Source: Corynebacterium durum (lineage in GTDB: Bacteria; Actinomycetota; Actinomycetes; Mycobacteriales; Mycobacteriaceae). Taken from it: a stretch of DNA of 64,000 nucleotides. The notes under the pieces are model-generated. The model was given only the letters and a program-made list of their open reading frames with translations, was not told the DNA's origin and did no database searches. This document shows positions 52,307-62,141 of this stretch, piece by piece. Each line of letters begins with the position of its first letter. Position 1 is the first letter of the stretch. Made by a program: the position numbers and the translations under genes. The stretch covers positions 124,001 to 188,000 of the forward strand of contig NZ_CP047200.1 in NCBI RefSeq assembly GCF_030408675.1. Reading direction: 5' to 3'.

Positions 52307-54535
52307 GTGGCTCTTTATCGTAAGTATCGTCCAGCCTCTTTCGCGGAGGTGATCGGCCAGGATCATGTGACCAGGCCGTTGTCCGTCGCTCTTGATAGCG
52401 GACGTATCAATCATGCTTACTTATTTACTGGCCCGCGGGGGTGCGGTAAAACATCGTCGGCTCGTATTTTGGCGCGGTCCCTCAACTGCGTGCAAGGGCC
52501 AACGTCCACCCCCTGTGGGGTGTGTAACTCGTGTGTGTCGCTGGCACCCGGGGGGGCGGGCAACCTGGACGTGGTGGAGTTGGATGCCGCCAGCCACAAC
52601 GGCGTGGACGATATGCGTGACCTGCGCGATCGCGCCACATACGCCCCGGCGGAATCCCGCTACCGCATCTTCATTATCGACGAAGCCCACATGATCACCA
52701 CCCAGGGCTTCAACGCCCTGCTGAAGATTGTGGAGGAGCCCCCAGAGCACCTGATCTTCATTTTCGCCACCACCGAGCCAGAAAAAGTCATCGGCACAAT
52801 CCGCTCCCGCACGCACAACTACCCGTTCCGGCTGCTCGCCCCGCCGGACATGCGCATGCTGCTGGAACGCACCTGCCAGGCGGAAAGCGTGCAGGTAGAG
52901 GATTCCGTCTACCCGCTGATCATTCGCGCCGGGGGTGGATCGCCCCGTGATTCACTCTCCGTCCTGGACCAGCTGCTCGCGGGCACTGGTCCAGAGGGGT
53001 TGACGTACGATCTTGCCTCCCGGCTGTTAGGCATCACCAGTTCCACGCTTATCGACGCCGCCGTGGACGCCCTGGCCACCAGCGACAGCGCAGGTATGTT
53101 CCTCGCGGTAGATCACGCCATCGCCGCAGGTTTGGAACCCAGGCGTTTTACTGCTGACTTACTAGACCACTTCCGTGACCTCATGGTGTTGCAGGCTGTG
53201 CCCGATGCGGTGGACAACGGCCTGGTGGACGCCCCGCAAGACCGCATTGAGACGCTACAGCGGCAGGCCGCGTCCTTCCAACCAGCGGCTCTGGCTGCCA
53301 TCGCCTCCACCATCAACAGCAATGTGGACGAAATGCGCAACGCCACCGCGCCCAGGCTGCTTCTGGAAATCCTGGCGGCGAAGCTCATCATCTCTGCGTC
53401 TGGTGGGGGAGTGGTTCAGGCTGCGCCTGTTGCCTCTGCTGCGGCACCAGCGCCAACGCCGCCTGCGCCTGCGCCCGCGCCCTCGCCAAGTGGTCGGGTC
53501 TACGAGCGGAAATCCCAGCGTCTTGCACGGGAAGCAGCCGAGGCTGCAGCGCAGGCATCTGCTGCTCCAGAACCCGAACCCGAAGTGGCACAAGTCCAGG
53601 CCCCAGAACCCGAACCTGTGCCGGCTCCCGAACCCGTGGTTGAGCAACAGCCTGAGCCGGAACCCGAACCAGCACCGGAACCCCAACCCGAACCCGCGCA
53701 GCCTGCCGCGTCTATTGCCGAGCAGGTCCGTTCGCAATGGACAGCCGTGCGCACGAAGGTTGGAAGCGCGAATAAGGTTGCCGAGATTATGCTCACCGAA
53801 GCCCGGGTGCTGGGCATGCGCGACGGCACCTTAGTCATCGGGCACAACACTGGCGCCCTCGCCTCTCGACTGAACGATCCCCGCAACAACCAAGCCATCG
53901 TGGACGCGGTGAAGGATGTTGTGGGAGTTGAAGTGCCGATCACCTGTGTGATTGGGACAAACCCCAGTGAAGCCGGAATTAGCGCGGAGAACACGGGGGA
54001 GCTGACGCCAAAAAAACCGTGGACCCCACCGGTCGTTGAGAAGAGCGAGGAGAAGCCGGGAGAAGAAGAAAAACCCGCCTCGACCGGATGGGGAAAGCCC
54101 GCTGCTCTCGGTGGGTCTCAGGGTGAGACACCTCAAGCCCCGCAGCCTGCGGTAACCCCGAAAGACGTCGATACGCAGCCAAAAGAGGAACCCCGGAAGC
54201 TGAAACGCTGGGAAGAAGCGGCGGCGCGCGGGCGGGCTGCTCTGGAGGCAAACGGTGGCATGCCGGAGCCTCCACCGCCACCGCCGATGGACGAGTCAGT
54301 GCCGCTGCCGCCCGAACCCGACGATGACGTGCCGCCCCCGCCAGCAGGTGACCCCTACGGATACCCCGCAGATGAGGGTATTCCCGCACCGCCGCCCCCG
54401 CCAGCGGACACGAATGCGGAGGAAGAGGAAATGCTGCGGGAAGCTGCGCAGGAGCCGGGAAACCGCGACCGTCGAGACGCAAAAACCGTAGCCATGGACC
54501 TGCTGAGCCAAGAGCTCGGCGCCAAGCCCGTCTAA
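52307..54535 (+). CDS. dnaX: DNA polymerase III subunits gamma/tau DnaX
   Basis: Clamp-loader ATPase of the replisome, 742 residues. Walker A GPRGCGKTSS, the zinc module CVQGPTSTPCGVCNSC, Walker B FIIDEAHM, the SRC-like sensor region and domain III are all intact to about residue 370. The tail (about 390-480) is Pro/Glu/Ala-rich (PEPEPAPEPQPEP), then comes a tau-like folded segment QVRSQWTAVRTKVGSANKVAEIML and an acidic proline-rich C-terminus. The start is the GTG at 52307. An A7 slippery site at 54010-54016 may generate a shorter gamma form. Confidence 0.95.
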   Translation: MALYRKYRPASFAEVIGQDHVTRPLSVALDSGRINHAYLFTGPRGCGKTSSARILARSLNCVQGPTSTPCGVCNSCVSLAPGGAGNLDVVELDAASHNGVDDMRDLRDRATYAPAESRYRIFIIDEAHMITTQGFNALLKIVEEPPEHLIFIFATTEPEKVIGTIRSRTHNYPFRLLAPPDMRMLLERTCQAESVQVEDSVYPLIIRAGGGSPRDSLSVLDQLLAGTGPEGLTYDLASRLLGITSSTLIDAAVDALATSDSAGMFLAVDHAIAAGLEPRRFTADLLDHFRDLMVLQAVPDAVDNGLVDAPQDRIETLQRQAASFQPAALAAIASTINSNVDEMRNATAPRLLLEILAAKLIISASGGGVVQAAPVASAAAPAPTPPAPAPAPSPSGRVYERKSQRLAREAAEAAAQASAAPEPEPEVAQVQAPEPEPVPAPEPVVEQQPEPEPEPAPEPQPEPAQPAASIAEQVRSQWTAVRTKVGSANKVAEIMLTEARVLGMRDGTLVIGHNTGALASRLNDPRNNQAIVDAVKDVVGVEVPITCVIGTNPSEAGISAENTGELTPKKPWTPPVVEKSEEKPGEEEKPASTGWGKPAALGGSQGETPQAPQPAVTPKDVDTQPKEEPRKLKRWEEAAARGRAALEANGGMPEPPPPPPMDESVPLPPEPDDDVPPPPAGDPYGYPADEGIPAPPPPPADTNAEEEEMLREAAQEPGNRDRRDAKTVAMDLLSQELGAKPV
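53995..54039 (+). promoter_or_regulatory. Candidate -1 programmed frameshift site in dnaX
   Basis: The in-frame heptamer A AAA AAA lies at 54010-54016 (codons CCA AAA AAA). An SD-like GGGGGAG lies at 53995-54001, eight bases upstream. A -1 slip reads ACC GTG GAC CCC ACC GGT CGT TGA, with a stop at 54037-54039. The product would be about 577 residues. No strong downstream stem is seen; a weak CCGG/CCGG pairing is possible. Confidence 0.6.
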
Positions 54536-54600
54536 CAGCCCCACGGCGACGGCAAAAAATACTAGACTCGTACTACTACTGACAACACGAAAGGTACATA

Positions 54601-54915
54601 ATGACTGAGCCTAACGACATGGCCGCACTCATGGCGCAAGCCCAGGAGATGAAAGCCCAGCTGGACCAAGCCCAGCAAGAAATCATGGCAGCCTCCGTGG
54701 TCGGCGAAGCCGGAAATGGACTGGTCAAGGCCACCATGGGTGGCAACGGTCAAATCTCCGACCTGGTTATCGACCCCAAAGTCGTTGACCCCGAGGACGT
54801 AGATACCCTCCAAGACCTCATCCTCGGCGCACTTGCCGATGCCCACCAGAAAGTCGCCGCCCTCGCCGAAGAAAAAATCGGCCCCCTCTCCCAGGGCTTC
54901 CAAGGAATGTTCTAA
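54601..54915 (+). CDS. ybaB: YbaB/EbfC nucleoid-associated protein
   Basis: 104-residue dimeric DNA-binding protein. The N-terminal helix MAALMAQAQEMKAQLDQAQQEI, the strand VKATMGGNGQISDLVIDPKV and the C-terminal helix DLILGALADAHQKVAAL define the family. It sits between dnaX and recR as in most bacteria, with AAGG upstream of the ATG. Confidence 0.93.
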   Translation: MTEPNDMAALMAQAQEMKAQLDQAQQEIMAASVVGEAGNGLVKATMGGNGQISDLVIDPKVVDPEDVDTLQDLILGALADAHQKVAALAEEKIGPLSQGFQGMF

Positions 54916-55002
54916 ACCTTCCACCCAACGTGCGGCCAGGGCAGATGCATACTTACCTGGCCGCTTTTCCACGTCTCACACAGAAAAGGCTCGCTCACCA
55001 CA

Positions 55003-55629
55003 GTGTTTGAAGGACCACTCCAGGACCTCATCGACGAACTTTCCCGGCTACCAGGCGTAGGTCCAAAAAGCGCCCAACGGATCGCCTTCCACCTCCTCAC
55101 CGCCGAAACCACCGACATCAACAGGCTTATCGACGCCCTCGGGGCCGTGCAGCATGGCGTCACCTTCTGCCGCATCTGCAGCAACATCTCCCGCGAAGAA
55201 ATCTGCCGCTTCTGCGCCGATTCGGGGCGCGACCCTGGCATTATTTGCGTGGTTGAAGAACCCAAAGACATCCAAGTCATCGAACGCACCGGTGAATACA
55301 ACGGGCGGTATCACGTGCTCGGTGGGGCGCTCGATCCCCTGGCCAACATTGGACCCAAAGACCTGAGCATCACCGCCCTACTTCAACGTGTCGGCGGTGT
55401 TCTCGACGACGTGGAAGGTCGGGGCATTCCCGAGGTGCGCGAAGTCATCCTGGCTACCGACCCCAACACCGAAGGCGAAGCCACCGCCTCCTACTTAGCG
55501 CGCATGCTTCGCGACTTCCCCGACCTCATAGTCTCCCGCCTGGCCAGCGGCATGCCCCTCGGCGGCGACCTCGAATTCGTGGACGAACTCACCCTCTCCC
55601 GGGCGTTGAGCGGGAGGTTGAGACTATAG
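55003..55629 (+). CDS. recR: Recombination mediator RecR
   Basis: Helps RecF and RecO load RecA at gaps. At 208 residues it has the helix-hairpin-helix [17 protein letters not shown], the zinc finger [16 protein letters not shown] and the Toprim domain with [27 protein letters not shown]. The start is GTG 55003. It is the last gene of the dnaX-ybaB-recR block. Confidence 0.95.
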   Translation: MFEGPLQDLIDELSRLPGVGPKSAQRIAFHLLTAETTDINRLIDALGAVQHGVTFCRICSNISREEICRFCADSGRDPGIICVVEEPKDIQVIERTGEYNGRYHVLGGALDPLANIGPKDLSITALLQRVGGVLDDVEGRGIPEVREVILATDPNTEGEATASYLARMLRDFPDLIVSRLASGMPLGGDLEFVDELTLSRALSGRLRL

Positions 55630-55666
55630 GGGGGTAGCGATTGAGAAACGTCATATGATTGCCGGC

Positions 55667-56505
55667 ATGGGCAAAAAGTACCGATTCTATATTTTTCTGG
55701 TTCTGGCAGCACCAAGATGGTGGCCGAAGTGGTTGCAGAGACCCTATCGGGCAGTGAGATTGAGCCAGTGATGATGGAGGTCACGCAGAAGCTGTCGGCC
55801 GATGATGTAGCACCGTACGGTTTCTTTGTTGTGCTAACGCCGACCTATAACGCGCGTCCGTCGCAGTTGCTGCTCGACTTTATCGATGGGCTGCCGTTAG
55901 CGCGCTATGAGAAAGCTGCCTATGTTATCGCCACATACGGCTTGTATCCAATCAACTGCCAACGCATTGTTGGGCAGCGTCTATTGAGTCGGGGAATTCG
56001 GCCGGTTGGATATGGTGGGGTTCGCGGTCCGGCATCTGACGGTTCTTTACTATTCCCAAGTTGGCTTTCCTTCATGTTCCACTACGAAAAGCATGTTCCC
56101 CGAAAAATACGTGCCATGGTTGAAGAGATAGAAGCGTTGGCACAGGACTGGCGTTCGCGGCCAACAACATTGCCGCAGTTCAAGTGGTACGCTCCGCTCG
56201 ATTTTCCGGTCAACACGGTTTTCACTCGCTGGTACTTCCGGCGCTTCTACCGGCCGAACATTCGTGTCCTACCGGACCGCTGGGACGGTAAACCCATTGA
56301 CGATGCCTACCCAGAAGCATGGCAGAAAAATGGCAACGGAGTGCCGGTATATCACCCAGAATCTGATCACGATTTTGCTCTGCGGGCCGTCCACAGGACG
56401 CCACATAAGGCAGTTATTTTCCATGATCGCATGAAGGACAAGCCCCGCTTAACGCCGGAATTCTATGCGGAGCGCAAGCGGGAGATTTTAGAGCGTATGC
56501 GGTAG
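55667..56505 (+). pseudogene. Flavodoxin-like gene with an N-terminal frameshift
   Basis: The frame ending at 56505 encodes a flavodoxin-type protein (VAEVVAETL, VVLTPTYNARPSQLLLDFIDGL, YVIATYGLYP) with a C-terminal extension. The FMN phosphate loop ILYFSGSGSTK is encoded upstream of the first in-frame ATG (55717), in a stretch with no start codon. The only good ATG (55667) is in another frame. Adding one A to the A5 run at 55673-55677 would give MGKKVPILYFSGSGSTK, a normal start. So the gene is broken, phase-variable, or carries a sequencing error. If translated from 55717 it would lack the phosphate loop. Confidence 0.6.
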
Positions 56506-56840
56506 GAGGTTTTGTCGCTGGGTGTAGTAGTGCCGTCATAATGTTTGCTCATCAAACTGTCGCTTTTGGTGTCTGAAAACGACAGTTTGATGAGCAAACA
56601 CTATAGGACACCGTTCACAAAAGCCTGGTGTATCAGTGGTCTCATTGTTTATGACGGTACTTAACGTCTCCCGTTGCTGCAGGAAAAGAAGAGGCCCCTG
56701 GGACCCCAGCCGGACGATTGGCCCTAGAGATCTCGCGTGGGGAACTTTCGCTGGTCACGTAGTGCTGCTTGTTTGCTATCTGGGTGGATGTGTGGTTTCC
56801 TCAACCAAGGAATCAATAGTATCGCACCTACTACACCCTT
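56506..56840. other. 335-bp gap before the giant gene
   Basis: Holds repeat copy 4 (56542-56600) and presumably the promoter of the giant gene. I see no further gene. Confidence 0.5.
56542..56600. repeat. Palindromic intergenic repeat, copy 4
   Basis: Perfect 21-bp inverted arms (56542-56562 and 56580-56600), starting TGTTTGCTCATC and ending GATGAGCAAACA, enclose a 17-base loop with CTTTT and GAAAA ends. The outer arms match the TTTGCTTATC of copies 1 and 3. It lies just after the flavodoxin-like gene. Confidence 0.85.
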
Positions 56841-59800
56841 ATGGAAAGCACACACCCCCTCATCGCAATGACGTTCAGCGGACCAGCCCACTCGCAGCCT
56901 GTGGTCCGCTTGGTTTCTGAACCCATTATTCCCGCCGAAACCACCATGCTGGGATTATTCGGCCTGCATGCCGACACACAACAGGCAGTGGGGACAAGCA
57001 CCCAACACGCTGTTGGTTTTCCTGCATGGCCAATTATGACCGACCCAGACAATGCCCACCATGCCTTGAATCTGGTCGCCGAGCTGGAACAGATTCGCCG
57101 TCGCCCCAGTCTTCGGCGGGCTAGAACACGTATTAATGCTGTGACCGCGCAGTTGGCAGCTTCTGCACCGCATTTTGCCCCGACGTTTTTGGAGGAGGTT
57201 GCCCGGATTTTCGTCACCGTGGGGAACCGACAAGCCGCACGACAATTTTTCGGCAAAGCGAGGGCGGTGGAGCGTGCTCATAAAGTGGCGATTGATCTAG
57301 AACGGCACCAGGCTGCGTGTGTGGAGTTTGCTCATGCTGGTGTTGTTGGTGCTGCGGAACTGGTGGCGGAATGCCGTGCAGTTGGAACTCGTGACGGTGA
57401 TGCCAAGCAGGGGTTTACGTATGCATTGGGGTTGGTGCATGCTCAGGCTCGGGCGGGGGTGTGTCCGTCAACGGGCGTGGTTGTGGTGCTACGGCAGTTG
57501 GGCCAGCGCGCGGGGATGACTTCGGCTGAGGTTGATCAAGCACTGGTGGCCGGATTGCTGGGGCTTGCTGTGCTTACAAAGGCGCCGACCAAGTTGTTTG
57601 TGGTGCTTGCTGAGGCGTTGAAGCAGCATCCAAAGGCGCTTGAGGTGTTGTGGGGTGTTACACCTCGGAAAACAAAGCCGCTGCATTTTCTGCGGTTGTG
57701 GCATGCTGCGGGGTTGTTGGAGTTTATGCACACTGATCGTGCGCGCTACGCGCAGTGGTTGGTGGAATTTATTAATACCTACAGTGATGATGATGAAATA
57801 AGCGACTACAGTGCGGTGCTTGAGGGGGAGCTTGCCTATTGTGGTGATGCGCTTCGTGGGTTGCGTGTACGCAGGAATTTTATGTGGATGCCGCTTAATG
57901 TTATCGATATATTATGTGAATATGACGTCTCCTGGGATGTCAAAGGTCTTGGCATTGCCATGGGGGAAGTAGATTGGGCTTATTGGCTGGAGGATGAGCA
58001 TGCTGAAAATCGTCGACCTCTACTACATGCGGCACGCCATCAAGATATTTCTTCATGTTTTGTTGAAGGAATTTTCGATTTCGAGGTCAAGAAATATCTT
58101 GATGTTTTCCTTTCCCATGAGGGTGCGCGAATAATACTAGGTAAAAAATTAGATGAACTAGTAGGTCGCACGGAAGATATCTTCAATAATAATAAAATTA
58201 TTGATGATTGGTCTTTTCTGGCGGTGCCAAAAGTGTATGATGTCTATGGTGAGCGAGTGAAAAAACTCTTTACTCGTAATGCTGATGAGCTCTTGGTGTC
58301 CGCGCTACATGCAGGAACGATAGCGGAATTAACCTGGCCTGCTTATGAGCAGGCGGTTGCGCGAGTTAGGTCGAAATCTAAGAAAACTGATTTTAACGTC
58401 TTCGATTCTTTCCCTGCTGTGGCGGTAGTCTCTGGGGCATATGTAGAGGTGGTGGATGGTGATGCCACACTAGCCAGTGGAGAACTTCCTGCGCGCTATG
58501 AAAACATTCATTCGGTTTTAACCGTTGGTGATAAAGTTCAAGTTTATCTTACGCCGCATAACCAGTCAGATGGTCGCCTTATGTGGCTGGGTGATTTGCA
58601 AACTTATTCAGTAGACGAACATAGGTGGGGTTCTGAGGGTGTCAGCCTGCCTCTTTCCGATGGAACACGTTTAACAGCTTTTGGTCTACTGCGGCCGACG
58701 GAGTTGAAGTTAGGGTTATGCAATTTCGGGAACGTTATAGCTATAAATAAAGAAAATTTACCCATTTTTGCATCAGCTTATAACGAAGATGAACTGGTGC
58801 TATGGGATGGAACTGATTATAAAAAATGGGAGGGAACTGCTAGGGAAGCACTAGAAAAAATAGGTGCGTTTTCCTATGGGGTAGATATTTCAGAAATCCC
58901 GGAAGAATCCAAGATCATGACTGGATTATCAACCATTATTCCAGCCTTTCCAACGACTAAGCATAGCCTGCTTGGCGCTGTGCAGGGGAACCATGTTTAC
59001 ATTCAATATGAATATAATGATGACTATTATATTGTCTCGCCGCATGGTAACTACAAGTGTGATAGTAATTTCCAGGGTGCCATTCCTAAACCTGGTGGTG
59101 GTATATGGCTTGTATGTAATAGTAGTTCCCCCTGGAAAGATACTGAAACAGAAGTGAAAATCACATTACAAGATAAAGATTCCCCATTTCAAAATTTGCC
59201 TTTTGCTGCATTTCATCAGTTCCACTATCGTGATGAACATGCAAGTAAGCTCATGCGAATCTATACCCATGACCAAGCACGGCAAGTGTTCGACGCAGTA
59301 ACTGATAACGAAGTATATTCCATTTTTTCTCATCAATTAAGAAGTGGCGATGAGATATTACTAAACGAACTTGTAGCCACGCAACGCACTATCCGCGTAC
59401 AAGTTGCGAAATTTCAAGAACTTGTCAAGCAGTTAACTCAAAGCGCTGTCGTCCCTGATATTTGCATCAGTGAACCAGCTGCAAACTTACTATATCTATA
59501 CTTAGATAAACGATCCTATGATTATCTACATTTAGCATCGCGTGATGCTCAAATCATCGCATCGTTCATTGTCGATCCCGATAACTTTTCCGCTCTTTCT
59601 TCCGATGAGTTTGACTCTGAATGGGTCAAACTCATGCATAATGAACGTTTCATCATTGGCATGCTGGGCTCTCCCTTGCTTCCTCAACTCTATAAAAAAG
59701 ATAATGCTTTTACCGACCTAGTAGATTTTTTCCGTACAGCAACTAAACTTGGTATCTTTGGATGTGGTTGGCGCCGAGCTTCCATTGATATTGGTACCTA

Positions 59801-61280
59801 TGAGTCAGTTGAATATGTGGCAGATATTCTTCCTCACGGTTCTGTCGTTGAGGGGTGTCTTGTGCTTGATTCTGAATATGACTGGAATGGAAATAAATGT
59901 AGTATATCTCGCATTATTCTCACTCCTGATGGTCGGGAAAAAGTTGGCGAATATACAGTTAAGTACAATCAAGATGTCAGCATGAATGCCGAGGATTTCC
60001 TTGCCTGTCTCGATGCGATCAGTGAAACGAGCAGTAGAACCCTTAATGAAGATGTAATAAAGGAAATCTCTCGGGGAACCGGCCTGATTCCCGCTACTGT
60101 CTGCTATGTATTTGGCGGTATGAAACATCATGATGATTTTGATTTTCCAAGTAGCTATGGATTTACAACCGTAGAGAGAGCAATTACAAGACTTTACCTA
60201 CATTTCTTGGCAGATGAATGCCTTGATCATTTTTCTAAAAATAACAACGATGATCAGCAGTTTACCGGTTTCCTTCAGTTACTGGCTCACGCTGTACCGC
60301 AAACCGATCCAGTATCTTATATCCAGCAGGGGCCGGATACTGCAGCCATTATTTCTTATTGGCAAGAAATATTAGGAGAACCCGGTATGCATATCACCGC
60401 TGATATGCACTACAAGGTTCTTGTGGATTCTCATGTGACGTTACATTCGCCGTGGTACAGACCAGTGTACGAAATAATTTTTAATCGTCCCGAACTAGAC
60501 CCTTCAAGTTGGCCACCTTTCTACAAGGACTCTCTTGCGATCTACTTGCATTTGGCGCAGAACCTAGAGCTCAACGATCCGGGAAGGCCATTTGTTGCCC
60601 ATAAACTCTCGTGGCTGCGTGAATCCGCAGAGAAAAACTTGAAAAATTCTGAGTATCTTGCCGCTGTTCCTTTTGGCAGTAGTTTCACTGATCCCGGTTT
60701 TACTGGAGATAAGCGCCCTGATGTTCAGGCAATCAGGCTTTTGATGGACGGCCACCTGGATGCCTACATTGCGGATCTGAGCATTGTGCATGACGTCGCG
60801 GGATGTCCCTGGGATCCTGCGGTTTCCGCTCCTGAGGTAGTAGACCAGGTTGCCACCCAGTTGAATGTCAGTCATGATGCTGCGCGCTATTACCTGCAGA
60901 TGTTGGGTTTGATGTACCCAACTGACGCAGATGTTCGTAGGTGGAACAACTGGGATGCGGCCACTCTCCGGGCAGCAGTTGCCGAGCTGGCAGACCGTGG
61001 GTTGATTGTGGAAGGTCATCGTGCGCGTGCGGGCCGCAGTTGGTTCCTACCTGGTGCCTGGCTTGAAGGTAGAAAGAAGGATCGCCCGACAGAGGAGTGG
61101 AAAGCAAAGCATTATTTGTTGTGGCAGGATCTCAAAGTTCGGCCGGTGCTTCCTGGAAGTCCTTTGCTTATGCCAATCGCCCAGCTGTATCAGCAGGTAT
61201 GGCAACGCTATATTGCCGGTGATGTGCCGGGATATGTGGAACTACGTACCAAAAAGTATCGGCCGCGGAAAAACCGCTAG
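56841..61280 (+). CDS. Giant protein of unknown function (1479 aa)
   Basis: I do not recognise an enzyme motif. The N-terminal 330 residues are helical and repeat-like (RRPSLRRARTRINAVTAQLA, ARQFFGKARAVERAHKVAID), suggesting a TPR or HEAT-like scaffold. The middle (about 340-1290) is AT-rich, acidic and strand-rich, with propeller-like segments such as LGAVQGNHVYIQYEYNDDYYIVSPHG. The C-terminus (about 1340-1445) looks like a winged helix, with VVDQVATQLNVSHDAARYYLQMLGL and WLEGRKKDRPTEEWKAKHYLLW, ending in basic KKYRPRKNR. Similar-looking large proteins occur in other actinobacteria. It has no partner genes here. No clear ribosome site precedes the ATG, and later starts are possible. Confidence 0.7.
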   Translation: MESTHPLIAMTFSGPAHSQPVVRLVSEPIIPAETTMLGLFGLHADTQQAVGTSTQHAVGFPAWPIMTDPDNAHHALNLVAELEQIRRRPSLRRARTRINAVTAQLAASAPHFAPTFLEEVARIFVTVGNRQAARQFFGKARAVERAHKVAIDLERHQAACVEFAHAGVVGAAELVAECRAVGTRDGDAKQGFTYALGLVHAQARAGVCPSTGVVVVLRQLGQRAGMTSAEVDQALVAGLLGLAVLTKAPTKLFVVLAEALKQHPKALEVLWGVTPRKTKPLHFLRLWHAAGLLEFMHTDRARYAQWLVEFINTYSDDDEISDYSAVLEGELAYCGDALRGLRVRRNFMWMPLNVIDILCEYDVSWDVKGLGIAMGEVDWAYWLEDEHAENRRPLLHAARHQDISSCFVEGIFDFEVKKYLDVFLSHEGARIILGKKLDELVGRTEDIFNNNKIIDDWSFLAVPKVYDVYGERVKKLFTRNADELLVSALHAGTIAELTWPAYEQAVARVRSKSKKTDFNVFDSFPAVAVVSGAYVEVVDGDATLASGELPARYENIHSVLTVGDKVQVYLTPHNQSDGRLMWLGDLQTYSVDEHRWGSEGVSLPLSDGTRLTAFGLLRPTELKLGLCNFGNVIAINKENLPIFASAYNEDELVLWDGTDYKKWEGTAREALEKIGAFSYGVDISEIPEESKIMTGLSTIIPAFPTTKHSLLGAVQGNHVYIQYEYNDDYYIVSPHGNYKCDSNFQGAIPKPGGGIWLVCNSSSPWKDTETEVKITLQDKDSPFQNLPFAAFHQFHYRDEHASKLMRIYTHDQARQVFDAVTDNEVYSIFSHQLRSGDEILLNELVATQRTIRVQVAKFQELVKQLTQSAVVPDICISEPAANLLYLYLDKRSYDYLHLASRDAQIIASFIVDPDNFSALSSDEFDSEWVKLMHNERFIIGMLGSPLLPQLYKKDNAFTDLVDFFRTATKLGIFGCGWRRASIDIGTYESVEYVADILPHGSVVEGCLVLDSEYDWNGNKCSISRIILTPDGREKVGEYTVKYNQDVSMNAEDFLACLDAISETSSRTLNEDVIKEISRGTGLIPATVCYVFGGMKHHDDFDFPSSYGFTTVERAITRLYLHFLADECLDHFSKNNNDDQQFTGFLQLLAHAVPQTDPVSYIQQGPDTAAIISYWQEILGEPGMHITADMHYKVLVDSHVTLHSPWYRPVYEIIFNRPELDPSSWPPFYKDSLAIYLHLAQNLELNDPGRPFVAHKLSWLRESAEKNLKNSEYLAAVPFGSSFTDPGFTGDKRPDVQAIRLLMDGHLDAYIADLSIVHDVAGCPWDPAVSAPEVVDQVATQLNVSHDAARYYLQMLGLMYPTDADVRRWNNWDAATLRAAVAELADRGLIVEGHRARAGRSWFLPGAWLEGRKKDRPTEEWKAKHYLLWQDLKVRPVLPGSPLLMPIAQLYQQVWQRYIAGDVPGYVELRTKKYRPRKNR

Positions 61281-61391
61281 TGGGCGTTGCTAACGTGTCG
61301 CTCGACGCATGTCTCCCGTCACGGCCAATGCTCTACCAAGATCCCAGTTCACAACCGAGGCCCGCATAAGCCCCCAGAACCTCCCAAAAAC

Positions 61392-62141
61392 CTACCTCAA
61401 TCTCTCCTTCCTTAGCTGCTCAACCTCGGGAATATCCAGCGGCTCCAGGGAGGACAGTTCAACACCCATCGCACGAGCAAGCAGCAGGTCGGCAAGCTGA
61501 GGGTTGCGGGCGAGCGCTGGTCCGTGCATGTAGGTGGCTATGATGCTGCCTTGTACTACGCCTTCGGCGCCTACTTGCCCGTCAGCTTCAGCGGAACCGT
61601 CAGCGGTTGCGCCGTGGGCATCGCAGTTTCCTACACCCCGGATCACGCGCCCGAGTGGGGCGGCGTCGGGACCAAGGATGGTGGCACCCATGTGGTTTTC
61701 AAAGCCGGTGAGTGTGTCGGTGAGTTCCGGGATTCCGGCTGGGGTGGAGATGAGTTCGCCGATGGTGCGTTTCCCAAGGGAGCTGGTGGTGGCGTCGATG
61801 AGTCCAACGCCGTCGACGATGCGCCCGTCGGCGCGGAAGGATTCGCCAAGGACTTGCAGTCCGGCGCATATGGCGAAGATGGGTCGCCCGAGGTTGGCGG
61901 CTTCGATGAGTCCCCGGTGTTCGGTGAGGTGTTTTGCTGCGAGGATTTGTGCGGTGTCTTCGCCACCGCCGACGCAGTAGAGGTCCAGGTTGGTGGGCAC
62001 GGGTTCGCCAAGTTTGATGGTCACGACCTCCGTGTCAATGCCGCGCTTGCGGGCGCGTCCCCGCAGAACAAGGGCGTTGCCGTTGTCGCCGTAGGTGCCT
62101 AGGACGTCGGGGAGGATGAGTCCGATGGTTAGTTCGCTCAT
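61392..62141 (-). CDS. gatD: Lipid II isoglutaminyl synthase glutaminase subunit GatD
   Basis: Class I CobB/CobQ-type glutamine amidotransferase that supplies ammonia to MurT for amidating D-Glu of lipid II. At 249 residues, LILPDVLGTYGDNGNALVL starts the fold, the nucleophile is in FAICAGLQVLGESF and the catalytic His in ATYMHGPALARN. The start at 62141 overlaps the murT stop by four bases (ATGA). An open extension to 62231 has no homology. Confidence 0.93.
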   Translation of the reverse strand: MSELTIGLILPDVLGTYGDNGNALVLRGRARKRGIDTEVVTIKLGEPVPTNLDLYCVGGGEDTAQILAAKHLTEHRGLIEAANLGRPIFAICAGLQVLGESFRADGRIVDGVGLIDATTSSLGKRTIGELISTPAGIPELTDTLTGFENHMGATILGPDAAPLGRVIRGVGNCDAHGATADGSAEADGQVGAEGVVQGSIIATYMHGPALARNPQLADLLLARAMGVELSSLEPLDIPEVEQLRKERLR

